Positions 37,730 to 47,359 of a stretch of DNA of 64,000 nt are shown here, one piece after another (position 1 is the stretch's first letter; each line of letters opens with the position of its first letter). A program made the translations under genes and the position numbers. This DNA comes from Motilimonas pumila. Lineage in GTDB: Bacteria > Pseudomonadota > Gammaproteobacteria > Enterobacterales > CBDFNC01. The notes below the pieces were generated by a model. It was not told the DNA's origin. It worked only from the letters and a program-made list of their open reading frames with translations, and made no database searches. Location: positions 1 to 64,000 of the forward strand of contig NZ_QZCH01000016.1 in the NCBI RefSeq assembly GCF_003596335.1, given 5' to 3'.

Positions 37730-39646
37730 ATGTCTGTTGCTGACTTTTTCTCTGCTACTGGCGCGCTATCGCAGCAAATTAATGGTTATCAGCCACGTCA
37801 GCCGCAACTGCAAATGGCCCAAGCCGTTGCCGATACCCTTGGCCAACAAGGGCGTTTATTGGTGGAAGCTGAAACGGGCACTGGAAAAACCTTTGCTTAT
37901 CTCGTTCCCGCTTTACTAAAGCAGCAAAAAACCATCATCTCTACTGGCAGTAAAAACCTCCAAGAACAGTTGTTTCTTCGCGATCTGCCTTTTTTATTGG
38001 ATGCCGTCAATTACACCGGCGTTGCAGCTATCTTAAAGGGGCGCAGTAACTATTTATGCATTGAAAGGCTCAACCGATTTATGTTGCAGAGCCACCAGCA
38101 AGATGCCAGTTTGTTGGCGGATTTAGTCAAAGTTAAGACCTGGTCTGCCAGCAGCCAACATGGCGATTTGTCGGAAGTAGACGGCCTAGCTGAAGACGCA
38201 GCAATCATTCCTCTGGTCACCAGCAGTAATGACAACTGTTTAGGCCGTGACTGTCCTGATTATGACGATTGCTACTTGGTTAAAGCGCGGCAAAAGGCCA
38301 TGGATGCCGATATCTTGGTTGTTAATCATCACCTTTTTTTTGCTGATGTAGCAGTAAAAGACACGGGGTTTGGTGAGCTAATGCCAGAAGCAGACGCCTA
38401 TATTTTTGACGAAGCCCATCAGTTACCAGATATTGCCAGCCAATATTTCGGCCAAAGCTTATCAAGTCGACAGTTTTTTGAACTGTGCAAAGACTTAGAG
38501 TTTTGTTATCGCAGCGAACTGCGGGATCTAAGCCAATTAAACAAAGCTACTTTGGCGTTTAAGTCCGCGGTGCAAGAACTCCGGTTAGCGTTTGAATTGG
38601 AACAGGGTACAGGAAGTTGGCGAGAGAAATTGCAAGCTGGGCGCATGAATGTAGCCATTGCCCGCTTGTTAGAAACCATGCAATTTACGTATGACGTAGC
38701 CAAATTAAACTTAAACCGCAGTGAAGTGCTTGACCATTGTTTTGAGCGATTAACCCAATTTAAAGCGCAATTCGACAAAATGCTCGACGTTAATCAAGCT
38801 GGCTTTAGTTATTGGTATGATTGTTCACGGCTGCACTTTTCTTTGCATATTACGCCGTTGAGCGTGGCAGAACGTTTCGCGCTAGAAATGGATAAAAAGC
38901 AAGCGGCCTGGGTGTTTACCTCTGCCACCATGACGGTGAATGAGCAATTTGACCATTACGCTAACCTGTTGGGTCTACAAAACGCCGAGCATTTATTGCT
39001 TAAAAGCCCGTTTGATTTTGCCCGTCAAAGCTTGTTGGCCGTACCTCGTTATATCCCTGAGCCTGGCACTCGTGGTTTAGCGCAGTGGCTGGTTAACCAA
39101 TTAGCCCCGATTATCAATATCAATCAAGGACGCTGTTTCTTTCTATGCACCAGCCATTTTATGATGAACGAGTTGGCTGAGCTGTTCAAACAGCAATTGG
39201 AATTGCCGGTTTTAGTCCAAGGTGAAACCAGCAAACAAGCGTTATTAAAGCAGTTCATTGATCACGGCAATGCCTTGTTGGTTGCAACAGGGGCTTTTTG
39301 GGAAGGCATAGACGTACGTGGGCAAACCTTGTCTTTGGTAGTAATAGACAAGATACCTTTTACGGCACCGGATGATCCCTTGCTTAAAGCACGGATGGAA
39401 GACGCTCAACTCAAAGGATTAGACCCGTTTCAAAGCGTGCAATTGCCGCAAGCTGTTATTGCCTTGAAGCAAGGGGTTGGGCGCTTGATTCGTGACACTC
39501 AAGACAAAGGCGCGGTAGTGATATGTGACCCGCGCTTGGTCAGCAGAAATTATGGTAATATTTTTTTGAATAGTTTACCTTCCATGCCGAGAACGCGAGA
39601 CTTGGCAAAAGTCAGTGCATTTTTGCAACAAATGGATGAGTTATGA
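37730..39646 (+). CDS. yoaA: DinG/XPD-type ATP-dependent helicase
   Basis: 638 residues, superfamily 2 helicase. Walker A AETGTGKT at 47-54, the iron-sulfur Cys cluster (Cys110, Cys170, Cys175, Cys181), FDEAHQ at 226-231, and late motifs including TGAFWEGIDVRG and QGVGRLIRD. YoaA acts with the HolC clamp-loader protein in repair of damaged replication forks in E. coli. The stop overlaps tsaB in an ATGA, the gene order also seen in E. coli. Confidence 0.93.
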   Translation: MSVADFFSATGALSQQINGYQPRQPQLQMAQAVADTLGQQGRLLVEAETGTGKTFAYLVPALLKQQKTIISTGSKNLQEQLFLRDLPFLLDAVNYTGVAAILKGRSNYLCIERLNRFMLQSHQQDASLLADLVKVKTWSASSQHGDLSEVDGLAEDAAIIPLVTSSNDNCLGRDCPDYDDCYLVKARQKAMDADILVVNHHLFFADVAVKDTGFGELMPEADAYIFDEAHQLPDIASQYFGQSLSSRQFFELCKDLEFCYRSELRDLSQLNKATLAFKSAVQELRLAFELEQGTGSWREKLQAGRMNVAIARLLETMQFTYDVAKLNLNRSEVLDHCFERLTQFKAQFDKMLDVNQAGFSYWYDCSRLHFSLHITPLSVAERFALEMDKKQAAWVFTSATMTVNEQFDHYANLLGLQNAEHLLLKSPFDFARQSLLAVPRYIPEPGTRGLAQWLVNQLAPIININQGRCFFLCTSHFMMNELAELFKQQLELPVLVQGETSKQALLKQFIDHGNALLVATGAFWEGIDVRGQTLSLVVIDKIPFTAPDDPLLKARMEDAQLKGLDPFQSVQLPQAVIALKQGVGRLIRDTQDKGAVVICDPRLVSRNYGNIFLNSLPSMPRTRDLAKVSAFLQQMDEL

Positions 39647-40338
39647 CAAAATTTTTGGCAGTGGATACCTCAACTGAAGGCTGTTCAGTGGCGGTAGAAA
39701 GCGCAGATAAGCGCTATGCAAATTTCCAATTTAGCCCAAGAGAGCATACCCAGCGGATCCTACCTATGGTGGATGAAGTGTTAGCCAGCGCGAAGCTGAC
39801 CTTGAGCGACTGTGACGCGCTTGTATATGGTCAAGGCCCCGGCAGTTTCACTGGCGTACGTATCGGCATAGGAATTGCACAAGGTTTAGCGTTTGGCGCG
39901 GAGTTACCTATGATAGGTGTCTCTACTTTACAAGCCATGGCGCAGCAGGCCCGAGAGCAGCAGGGCGCCACTTCAGTGTTAGCTGCCATTGATGCCCGCA
40001 TGGGGGAAGTGTACTTTGGCCATTATCAAGATCATGGTGACGGAATCATGACGCTGGTTGGGCAAGAGCACGTGTTAACGCCTGAAGGGGTATGTGAGAT
40101 GTATGCCAACTTAGCGCCGGCGATGACTGCGGTTGGCACAGGCTGGCAAGCTTACCCTGCATTACTTGATCATTTTGCCATTACGGAAGATGTGGTGGTT
40201 GAGTTTCCGGCTGCTGAGTTTATGTTGCCATTTGCAAAAAATTGCTGGCAACGCGGTGAAACAGTGAGTGCCGACAAGGCGCAAGCCATTTACCTGCGAG
40301 ATAAGGTCACCTGGAAAAAGCTGCCTGGTAGAGAATAA
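39643..40338 (+). CDS. tsaB: tRNA t6A synthesis protein TsaB
   Basis: 231 residues, ASKHA fold: FLAVDTSTEGCSVAVE start, HTQRILPMVDEVL, and YGQGPGSFTGVRIGIGIAQGLA. TsaB is the scaffold that, with TsaD and TsaE, makes threonylcarbamoyladenosine at position 37 of ANN-decoding tRNAs. Coupled to yoaA by an ATGA overlap. Confidence 0.95.
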   Translation: MTKFLAVDTSTEGCSVAVESADKRYANFQFSPREHTQRILPMVDEVLASAKLTLSDCDALVYGQGPGSFTGVRIGIGIAQGLAFGAELPMIGVSTLQAMAQQAREQQGATSVLAAIDARMGEVYFGHYQDHGDGIMTLVGQEHVLTPEGVCEMYANLAPAMTAVGTGWQAYPALLDHFAITEDVVVEFPAAEFMLPFAKNCWQRGETVSADKAQAIYLRDKVTWKKLPGRE

Positions 40339-40453
40339 GCTGCTACCTAACGCAGAGTTTTATATTTTTTGATGTGAGTGGCTTGTGCTTATCGCTATAA
40401 TCAAAAGTGAAGCCAATATGGCAGAGCTGTTATAGTTTTCGCTTTTAGGCAGA

Positions 40454-40771
40454 GTGGTTAAGAGATACGTCGATAATGGATATGTGTCAGTGATAAACAG
40501 TGTAAATACGACTTATGTGTTGCCCACCCCTTCGAGTGGCCAACAAAAGTCGTCAACATCATCCAATCAAACCAACGAAGTAGCGGCTTCGCAGGCGATG
40601 ACGCCTGTTCGTAAAACGACGCTCACTGCGGCGACGGTGGAACAAGTGAAGTTGGCTTATGATAAGCCCGATCAACGCCATAGCAAAGCCATTCATCAGT
40701 ATGAAGATATTGCTAAAGCACCTGCCCGTGAGGCGATTTCTGAAACCTTTGGTGTAGACCTTTACGCTTGA
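40454..40771 (+). CDS. Hypothetical protein
   Basis: 105 residues from a GTG at 40454; the true start is uncertain because another GTG follows ten codons later (40484). The N-terminal half is Ser/Thr/Gln-rich and probably disordered. The C-terminal half (AYDKPDQRHSKAIHQYEDIA, then REAISETFGVDLYA) looks helical. Not recognised. Its stop overlaps the ATG of the alpha/beta hydrolase (TGATG), so the two are probably co-translated. A TATAAT lies at about 40395-40400 upstream. Confidence 0.6.
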   Translation: MVKRYVDNGYVSVINSVNTTYVLPTPSSGQQKSSTSSNQTNEVAASQAMTPVRKTTLTAATVEQVKLAYDKPDQRHSKAIHQYEDIAKAPAREAISETFGVDLYA

Positions 40772-41694
40772 TGGTGGCGGTGAGTTACCCCATTACCGAT
40801 GGCTTTATTCGCGGCCTGAGCTGGCAAAGTGGCGCAGCAGAAGATCCCTGTCAAACTGTGTTGTGCCTTCATGGTTGGCTCGATAATTGCCATTCCTTTT
40901 TACCTCTGCTGTGTGAAGATACCTTGACTGACGTGTTGCAAACTCAGCAAGCGGCACTGGAAATGGTGGGGCGTCAGTCATACTCGGGTTTAACCCAAAC
41001 ATCCAGTTGGCGATTTATTGCCATTGACTGGCCAGGCCATGGTCACTCCAGCCACAAACCGCACAACTACCATTTTGCTGATTGGGTAGGGGATTTGCAC
41101 CAGGTTGTGCAAGCTTTAGGGCCTGTGCACATTATTGGCCATTCGCTCGGTGGCATGGTTGCCAGCTGTTTTGCCGCCGCGTTTCCTGAGTGGGTGAGAA
41201 GTCTGGTATTACTTGAAAGTGCTGGCCCGTTGGCCCTAGCCGTTACCGAGACGACTTCACATTTACGCCAAGCCTTACTAAAGCGACAATCGCCAGCCTC
41301 CAGTCGAGCGCCAAAATTACGCAGTTTGCAGCAACTGCAACACGCGAAAGCGCGTGCATTAGCCCTGTCCATTGAAGATGGCATCAGTATGGTGGCTCGC
41401 GATAATGTGGAGGAGCAGGGGCAATATCGCTGGCGTCACGATCAAAAGCTGCTCCAAATATCCCCATTTCGTTTAGCACCCGCGCAGGCGGAGCAGTTGG
41501 TTAGCAGTATCAAATGTCCAACCTTATGTTTGTTAGCCAAGCAAGGGCACCAACAAATTGCTGATCACTTTCACGCTCGGCAGGACTTGTTTCAACAACT
41601 CAGTTACCAGCAATTACCCGGTCACCATCACTTTCATATTGAGCATGCCGAGGCAGTCGGCCAAGCAGTTGAAGAATTTTTTGTTAAACTTTGA
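40771..41694 (+). CDS. Alpha/beta hydrolase
   Basis: About 307 residues from ATG 40771 (the frame opens with a TTG one codon earlier). Motifs: LCLHGWLDNCHSF oxyanion region, nucleophile Ser in IIGHSLGGMVA, and catalytic His in the GHHHFHIEHAE segment near the end. Cytoplasmic, no signal peptide. The substrate cannot be predicted. It is translationally linked to the hypothetical protein upstream. Confidence 0.88.
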   Translation: MVAVSYPITDGFIRGLSWQSGAAEDPCQTVLCLHGWLDNCHSFLPLLCEDTLTDVLQTQQAALEMVGRQSYSGLTQTSSWRFIAIDWPGHGHSSHKPHNYHFADWVGDLHQVVQALGPVHIIGHSLGGMVASCFAAAFPEWVRSLVLLESAGPLALAVTETTSHLRQALLKRQSPASSRAPKLRSLQQLQHAKARALALSIEDGISMVARDNVEEQGQYRWRHDQKLLQISPFRLAPAQAEQLVSSIKCPTLCLLAKQGHQQIADHFHARQDLFQQLSYQQLPGHHHFHIEHAEAVGQAVEEFFVKL

Positions 41695-41821
41695 ATTGTA
41701 ACCGGCTTGTTAATGGTACAAAACTGAGACTGACAATATACTCTGAATTAATATTTTTCATGCTGACACAAGTGCTTATCGTTTTTATCGTCAGCCCTAG
41801 CCCCGTATTTTGGTGGATACT

Positions 41822-43495
41822 ATGGACAAAATTTGGTTAGACAGATACCCCGCCGATGTGCCTGAGTCAATTGATTTAAGCGCGAATGAAACCTTGATTG
41901 ATGTATTTGCTCGCAGCGTGAATGACTTTGCCGATAATACCGCCTATATCAATATGGGAGCGCGCTTAACTTACCGCCAGTTGGAGCAGCAAAGTGCCGA
42001 TTTTGCGGCCTACTGTCAGCATGTGCTTAAGCTTGTTCCCGGTGACCGAATTGCGTTGATGATGCCCAATTTGTTGCAATACCCTATTGCGATGTTTGGC
42101 GCTATTCGTGCGGGGTTAGTGGTGGTGAACGTTAACCCCCTTTACACGCCCCGCGAGTTAAAGCATCAGATGCGTGACTCTGGCGCTAAAGCCATCGTCA
42201 TTTTAGAGAATTTTGCTCATACCTTGGCCAAGGTTGTGGCGGAAACAGATATTGAGCACGTGATGATCACTACGCTAGGCGATAAGCTCAGCCTTATAAA
42301 AGGTCACTTGGTCAATTTTGTGGTTAAGCACGTTAAAAAAATGGTGCCAGCATATCATTTGCCGCAAGCCACCTCATTGTCGCAAGCCTTGGCTAAGGGC
42401 AAACAATATCATTTAGCTGCGGTGTCTTGTACGCCAGATGATCTGGCCTTTTTGCAATACACTGGAGGTACGACAGGTGTGTCAAAAGGCGCAAAACTCA
42501 GCCACCGTAACATTGTTGCTAACTTATATCAGGCACTTGCAGCTTACGGGCCTGTGTTACAACAGGGTAAAGAGACAATTGTGACGGCCCTACCGCTTTA
42601 CCACATCTTTGCACTTACAGTGAATTGTTTGTTAATGATGCGATTAGGGGCGAGCAATTTATTGATCACAAACCCAAGAGATATTCCAAATTTTATTAAA
42701 GAGTTAAAAAAGACCCCGTACACAGTGTTGACAGGTGTAAACACGTTATTTAATGGTTTACTCAACAATCAAGCCTTTCATCAACTCGATTTTTCCAAGC
42801 TTCGCTTAACCATAGGTGGGGGCATGGCAGTACAAAAAAGTGTGGCAACAGAGTGGCAAAACCTCACCAAATGCCGCTTATTAGAAGGCTATGGTTTGAC
42901 GGAGTGTGCGCCGCTGGTGACGGTGAACCCGTACGATTTGGAAAGTTATAACCACAGTATCGGCTTACCCATTCCTTCCACTGAAGTGCGCATTGTTGAT
43001 GAAGGAAAAGAGCTAGCGGTCGGTGAAGTGGGGGAATTACAGGTGCGAGGCCCACAAGTGATGTCGGGCTATTGGCAAGTTGCGAAGACGCCTGAACTTG
43101 ATCAAGAAGGCTGGCTGCACACCGGGGACATAGCCAAAATTGATGCCCAAGGGTTTATTTATATTGTTGATCGTAAAAAGGACATGATACTTGTTTCTGG
43201 ATTTAACGTTTTTCCGAATGAGGTTGAAGATGTGGTAGCGGGTCATCCGGGAGTGCTAGAAGTCGCGGCGATTGGCATGCCAGACGACGATACGGGTGAA
43301 AAAGTGAAGATCTTTGTGGTGAAAAAAGAACCAAGCTTGACCCAAGATCAGATTATTAAACATTGTAAAGGTGAGCTCACTGCCTATAAAGTACCAAAGC
43401 TGATAGAATTTAGGAATGAGCTTCCTAAGACCAACGTGGGCAAGATCCTTCGTCGTGTACTCAGGGAAGAAGAAATGGCTAAATCTGGCCACTAG
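41822..43495 (+). CDS. fadD: Long-chain fatty acid-CoA ligase
   Basis: About 557 residues from ATG 41822 ([10 protein letters not shown]), preceded by GGTGGA; the frame opens earlier with TTG. Adenylate-forming enzyme: P-loop [34 protein letters not shown], the FACS signature region [21 protein letters not shown], and the catalytic Lys in [10 protein letters not shown]. Activates imported fatty acids to acyl-CoA for beta-oxidation and phospholipid synthesis. Followed by rnd, as in E. coli. Confidence 0.95.
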   Translation: MDKIWLDRYPADVPESIDLSANETLIDVFARSVNDFADNTAYINMGARLTYRQLEQQSADFAAYCQHVLKLVPGDRIALMMPNLLQYPIAMFGAIRAGLVVVNVNPLYTPRELKHQMRDSGAKAIVILENFAHTLAKVVAETDIEHVMITTLGDKLSLIKGHLVNFVVKHVKKMVPAYHLPQATSLSQALAKGKQYHLAAVSCTPDDLAFLQYTGGTTGVSKGAKLSHRNIVANLYQALAAYGPVLQQGKETIVTALPLYHIFALTVNCLLMMRLGASNLLITNPRDIPNFIKELKKTPYTVLTGVNTLFNGLLNNQAFHQLDFSKLRLTIGGGMAVQKSVATEWQNLTKCRLLEGYGLTECAPLVTVNPYDLESYNHSIGLPIPSTEVRIVDEGKELAVGEVGELQVRGPQVMSGYWQVAKTPELDQEGWLHTGDIAKIDAQGFIYIVDRKKDMILVSGFNVFPNEVEDVVAGHPGVLEVAAIGMPDDDTGEKVKIFVVKKEPSLTQDQIIKHCKGELTAYKVPKLIEFRNELPKTNVGKILRRVLREEEMAKSGH

Positions 43496-43511
43496 CCTAA
43501 GAGTAGAGCAG

Positions 43512-44624
43512 TTGAAATTTAAATACATCAGTACTCAAGATGCGCTTATGACATTGAATAATGCCATGAGCGATAACATTATCGCCCTCGATACCGAATT
43601 TGTTCGTACCCGCACCTATTATGCTAATTTGGGCCTATTGCAGTTTGCCCAAGACCAAGAGTATTACTTGATTGACCCATTAGCGGTCGGCGATCTTGCA
43701 CCATTTTGGCAAGCATTAGAGTCTCGCACTACGCTGTGGCATTCGTTCGCGGAAGATTTAGAAATTGTCAAAAATCACAAAGGTGATTTGAACGGTGAAC
43801 ACCTTGATACCCAAATTGCCTGTGGTTTTTTGAATATGGGGCATTCTCTGGGGTATGCGGCGATGGTGAACAATTTATTGGGCGTTAAACTCGACAAAGG
43901 CGAAGCTCGCACGGATTGGCTAGCGCGGCCATTGGCTGATAGGCAGCTAGATTACGCCATCAGAGACGTGGTTTATTTAGAGCCTTGTTATGACATTCTC
44001 GCTGAGCAGTTGAACAAAAAAGGCTTGTTGCAAATGTTTAAACAAGAATGCCATAACCAAGTAAACAAACGTTTGCAGCAGCCTGAAGAAGACCAGCTGT
44101 ACGTCGATATCAAAAATGCCGCTAAGCTTAACCAGCGCGGTTTGGCTGTGTTACAAGCTCTCGCTAAATGGCGTTTTAACACCGCAAAGACGCGAAATTA
44201 TGCACTTAACTTTGTCGTCAAAGAAGCCCATTTATGGGAAGTGGCGAAACACCAGCCTAAATCAAAATCGACGTTGAGCCAGTTGGGCTTAACCGAGCAA
44301 GAGATCCGTGTTCATGGCGATACTATCATTACGTTGGTAAAGCAGGCTATGGCCCTGGCTCCGGATCAGCTTCCCGCTAAAATAAAGCCCGTGATCGAAT
44401 ACGCAGGTTACAAAGCTGAATTTAAACGTATCAAAGAAGCGGTAGCATTAGCCGCGCAGCAGAATGACATTGCGGTTGAGTTATTGGCATCGAAAAAAAC
44501 CATACATCAATACTTGGGTTGGTTATGGAAATTATCTGATGCTGAAAAAGCCGACGCAGAACGTCCTATGCTATTATCGGATTGGCGCTATGAGATGTTG
44601 AGCCCGATCATCAAATTGGGCTAA
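43512..44624 (+). CDS. rnd: Ribonuclease D
   Basis: About 370 residues. The open frame reaches back to an ATG at 43416, but that lies inside fadD; family alignment by eye (LKFKYISTQDAL against the usual N-terminus) favours the TTG at 43512, 16 bases after the fadD stop. DEDDy exonuclease: IALDTEFVRTRTYY, WHSFAEDLEI, and YAIRDVVYLEP. An HRDC domain follows at about 210-290. Trims 3' ends of tRNA precursors. It converges with, and overlaps by 4 bases, the leftward pump gene. Confidence 0.9.
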   Translation: MKFKYISTQDALMTLNNAMSDNIIALDTEFVRTRTYYANLGLLQFAQDQEYYLIDPLAVGDLAPFWQALESRTTLWHSFAEDLEIVKNHKGDLNGEHLDTQIACGFLNMGHSLGYAAMVNNLLGVKLDKGEARTDWLARPLADRQLDYAIRDVVYLEPCYDILAEQLNKKGLLQMFKQECHNQVNKRLQQPEEDQLYVDIKNAAKLNQRGLAVLQALAKWRFNTAKTRNYALNFVVKEAHLWEVAKHQPKSKSTLSQLGLTEQEIRVHGDTIITLVKQAMALAPDQLPAKIKPVIEYAGYKAEFKRIKEAVALAAQQNDIAVELLASKKTIHQYLGWLWKLSDAEKADAERPMLLSDWRYEMLSPIIKLG

Positions 44625-45835
44625 GCTTGGCGGCTTATCTGCAATGCCGGTTTGTGTTTGTGCACCAGTAAAACATAAGCGCTGACCGAGCATACCGCCG
44701 ATAGCACCATGCCAAATGCTAACACACTGGCATCTGGCACATACCAAAGGCTGGCAAATGCGCCAGCTGCGCCACCAATCGCGAAACGCACCGTGCCAGT
44801 CATTGCCGTTGCGGTACCGGCAATATCGCCAAATTCAGATAAAATACCAGCCATACAATTCGAGCCAATGAGTGGCATCATGCCGACAAAGCCAACACAT
44901 GCCGCGATGATCAGCGTTGCATTTTCACTGTGACTTAAGCCGATGTATAAAAATACCCCGGCCATCAATGAGATAACTCCCAAACCGATTTTTATCATGG
45001 TGTCTGAACCATAACGTTCAACCAGCTGACTGTTACACCAAGTCGCAGTCATCATCATGAGTACGTTCAGGCCGAAATATAGGCCGTAATGCTCGGCAGG
45101 GATGGCCAGATAATCAATGTAAATATGGGGAGACGTAGTCAAAAATACAAACATGCCTGCGATGGAGCAACCGCCGACCAGCATATAACCGAGGGCACGT
45201 AGATTTTTTAACACCTGGCCGTAATTGTTGGCAATATTACGGGCATTGAATGGCACTCGTTTTGACTCGGGTAAGGTTTCTTTTATCCCAAAGTAAACGG
45301 CTAACATAGTGATGGCCCCCAGGCCTGCAAGGCAGTAGAAAATGGCTTGCCATGGGGCTATGGTAATTAATACTCCACCTAAGGTCGGCGCAACTAAAGG
45401 GGCGAGGGTCATGATCAGTATGACAAAAGACATGATCTTGGAAAACTGTTCGCGTTGGTACATATCTCGAATCAACGCACCAACAATCACTGAGGCCGCG
45501 CCTCCACCAATGGCTTGAAAAAAGCGCAGTAAGGTTAAAGTGGAGATATCGTCTACTATCATCACGGCGAGGTTGGTTAGGGTAAAGATGGCTAAGCCAG
45601 TGAGCATGATGCCTTTACGGCCGAAGCTATCTGACAAAGGGCCATAGACAAGTTGGCCAATTGCAAATCCGATCAGAAACACGCTGAGTGTTAATTGAAC
45701 TTGTTGTGCACTGGCCCCAAGCGCCGACTCAATGGTGGGCATCGCAGGCAGGTACATATCGATGGCCATCGGGGCTAAACCGGAGAGTAGGGCTAAAATG
45801 AGTAATAAACCAACCGGTATAGACACAGATTTCAT
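44621..45835 (-). CDS. Bcr/CflA-type multidrug efflux transporter (MFS)
   Basis: 404 residues, about 12 membrane helices. The start MAIDMYLPAMPTIESALGAS and the A-like loop YGPLSDSFGRKGIML are typical of the Bcr/CflA drug-proton antiporter group. Transcribed leftwards, convergent with rnd. A 12-base palindrome about 60 bases before its ATG may be its operator. Confidence 0.9.
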   Translation of the reverse strand: MKSVSIPVGLLLILALLSGLAPMAIDMYLPAMPTIESALGASAQQVQLTLSVFLIGFAIGQLVYGPLSDSFGRKGIMLTGLAIFTLTNLAVMIVDDISTLTLLRFFQAIGGGAASVIVGALIRDMYQREQFSKIMSFVILIMTLAPLVAPTLGGVLITIAPWQAIFYCLAGLGAITMLAVYFGIKETLPESKRVPFNARNIANNYGQVLKNLRALGYMLVGGCSIAGMFVFLTTSPHIYIDYLAIPAEHYGLYFGLNVLMMMTATWCNSQLVERYGSDTMIKIGLGVISLMAGVFLYIGLSHSENATLIIAACVGFVGMMPLIGSNCMAGILSEFGDIAGTATAMTGTVRFAIGGAAGAFASLWYVPDASVLAFGMVLSAVCSVSAYVLLVHKHKPALQISRQA

Positions 45836-45891
45836 AGTTTGGCCCCGTTAAGCAAAGAGTCAGTTTACGACTTTGTGCTTCAATCGGCTAA

Positions 45892-45903
45892 TAACCTAGG
45901 TTA
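45892..45903. promoter_or_regulatory. 12-base palindrome in the pump / lipoprotein divergent region
   Basis: TAACCTAGGTTA, a perfect palindrome, lies between two divergent genes: the Bcr/CflA pump (start 45835) and the DUF3012 lipoprotein (start 46005). Position suits an operator; the regulator is unknown. Confidence 0.4.
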
Positions 45904-46004
45904 ATAACACGTATTAAAAATAAGTTACTGTATGGTGTTGCATTTTATGGTGTAACATGAGTCGGTTTTTTAACTATATTTTTGAAGTAATTATAGGTAT
46001 CTCG

Positions 46005-46172
46005 ATGAAATTGATTTCTCTGTTGGCTGTTTTGGTTCTGTCTTCTTCGTTAATGGCTTGTAGTCCAAAAGTGGGGACACCGGAATGGTGTAAAATGATC
46101 AAAGAAAAATCGGCGGGTGACATTACCCCTAACGAAGCGGCTGATTATGCCACGGAATGTTTGTTTAAATGA
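46005..46172 (+). CDS. DUF3012 small lipoprotein
   Basis: About 55 residues from ATG 46005 (MKLISLLAVLVLSSS), with AGG eight bases upstream; the open frame continues 16 codons upstream without a ribosome site. Lipobox LMAC, then VGTPEWCKMIKEKSAGDITPNEA and a Tyr-Ala-x-x-Cys end with two Cys, which fits the DUF3012 family. Function unknown. Its stop overlaps the next ATG. Confidence 0.85.
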   Translation: MKLISLLAVLVLSSSLMACSPKVGTPEWCKMIKEKSAGDITPNEAADYATECLFK

Positions 46173-46723
46173 GTCAGAACTCTGAGGTATTAGCGCAATC
46201 TTGGCGTTGGCTAGAGCAGGTAGTCATCGGACTAAATCTGTGTCCATTTGCGGCTAAACCTCATCGTAATCAACAAATAAACATGCAATTGAGTGAAGCG
46301 AAAAATATTGATGCTTTACTCGATGAAGTGGAACTTGCCCTCAATCACTTGAATGATACTCCCGCGAGTGTGCTTGATACCACAGTATTAGTCATCCCTC
46401 ATTTGCTGCAGGATTTCTTTGACTATAATGATGCGCTAGATTGGGTTGAAGACATTATAGACCAACGAGAGTGGCGCGGCGTGTTTCAAATCGCCAGTTT
46501 TCATCCTAATTATCAATTTGCTGGAACGGCTCCGGATGACCCGGAAAATTTAACCAATCGTGCTCCTTTTCCCATGTTTCACCTGATCAGGGAAGCAAGC
46601 ATGACAAGGGCATTAGCCAGTTACCCAGACCATGAGTCTATTCCACAGCGGAATATCACAAAGGTTGAGTCGTTAACGAAGCAGCAAAGACAACAGCTTT
46701 TTTCATATTTGTATAAGGAATGA
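46169..46723 (+). CDS. DUF1415 protein
   Basis: 184 residues matching DUF1415: WLEQVVIGLNLCPFAAKP at the start, FDYNDALDWVEDII, and FQIASFHPNYQFAGTAPDDPEN in the middle. Cytoplasmic; function in the family is not established. It overlaps the upstream stop by four bases (ATGA) and is 4 bases before the next gene, so the three form an operon. Confidence 0.88.
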   Translation: MSQNSEVLAQSWRWLEQVVIGLNLCPFAAKPHRNQQINMQLSEAKNIDALLDEVELALNHLNDTPASVLDTTVLVIPHLLQDFFDYNDALDWVEDIIDQREWRGVFQIASFHPNYQFAGTAPDDPENLTNRAPFPMFHLIREASMTRALASYPDHESIPQRNITKVESLTKQQRQQLFSYLYKE

Positions 46724-46727
46724 CGCA

Positions 46728-47021
46728 ATGAAAAATCGATTGATATTGGCAGTAGCCATTTCTTCACTGACGGTGCTAGCAGCTTGTTCCAAGGGCCCGG
46801 AAGGTAAAAAGTATGTGTGCGCAGATAAAACGGAGTTTTACCTTGCCACTGAAGGCGTGAAAGCCGTGTTAAATTTTGCTGGTGAAGACCACGACTTAAA
46901 ACAAGTCCCCACTGCTTCAGGCTCTCGTTATGTCAACGCAGAATTTATGTTTTTCTCTAAAGGTGGCGAAGCCATGTTAGGAGAAGGAGAAACATTACAT
47001 AAGCAATGTGTTCGTCAATAG
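46728..47021 (+). CDS. MliC-like lipoprotein, putative C-type lysozyme inhibitor
   Basis: 97 residues with a lipobox (VLAAC) at about residue 20. The mature part follows the MliC/PliC pattern: YVCADKTEFYLATEG, a late SGSRYVNAEFMFFSKGGEAML segment (the conserved SGxxY and F-x-K-G), and a final Cys that can pair with the first. Such proteins protect the cell wall from host or environmental lysozyme. Last gene of a three-gene operon; a hairpin follows. Confidence 0.78.
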   Translation: MKNRLILAVAISSLTVLAACSKGPEGKKYVCADKTEFYLATEGVKAVLNFAGEDHDLKQVPTASGSRYVNAEFMFFSKGGEAMLGEGETLHKQCVRQ

Positions 47022-47359
47022 CGATGAAAACGCAATAAAATTTTCATAAAGATACACTAAGTGACTCACAGTGACGCTTAGTGTATTTAGCTATTTATCT
47101 TCCGCTAATCAATATATACATTCACCTATTTTCTCAAAATCAGTTTAACCTGCTGATTGCAAACCGTTTACAGTCATTGATTCAGCATGATTAGCTATTT
47201 TATGAGACTAATTTGTCTTTTCTTACTTGAGCCTATAAGGGCAATCCTTTAATATTGCGATTTTCAGCTGATCCGCCGTGACAAAATGAGACGTTAGGCT
47301 TAAGCCTCGTTACACGGTTGATTTGCGTTATACGCAAAGTGAAGAGTGGTAAGGAAGCA
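47022..47359. other. Intergenic region upstream of leuC
   Basis: About 340 bases with no gene recognised. It begins with the hairpin at 47052-47086 and ends with the leuC ribosome-binding site (AAGGA). A leader peptide rich in Leu codons, as found in enterobacterial leu operons, was looked for and not seen. Confidence 0.5.
47052..47086 (+). terminator. Hairpin terminator after the MliC-like gene
   Basis: ATACACTAAG and CTTAGTGTAT form a perfect 10-base stem with a 15-base loop, followed by TTTAGC. About 30 bases after the stop codon. Modest U tract. Confidence 0.6.

Noticed and set aside
43416-43511. Upstream ATG start for ribonuclease D
   Set aside because: It lies inside fadD and adds residues that do not resemble the family's N-terminus.
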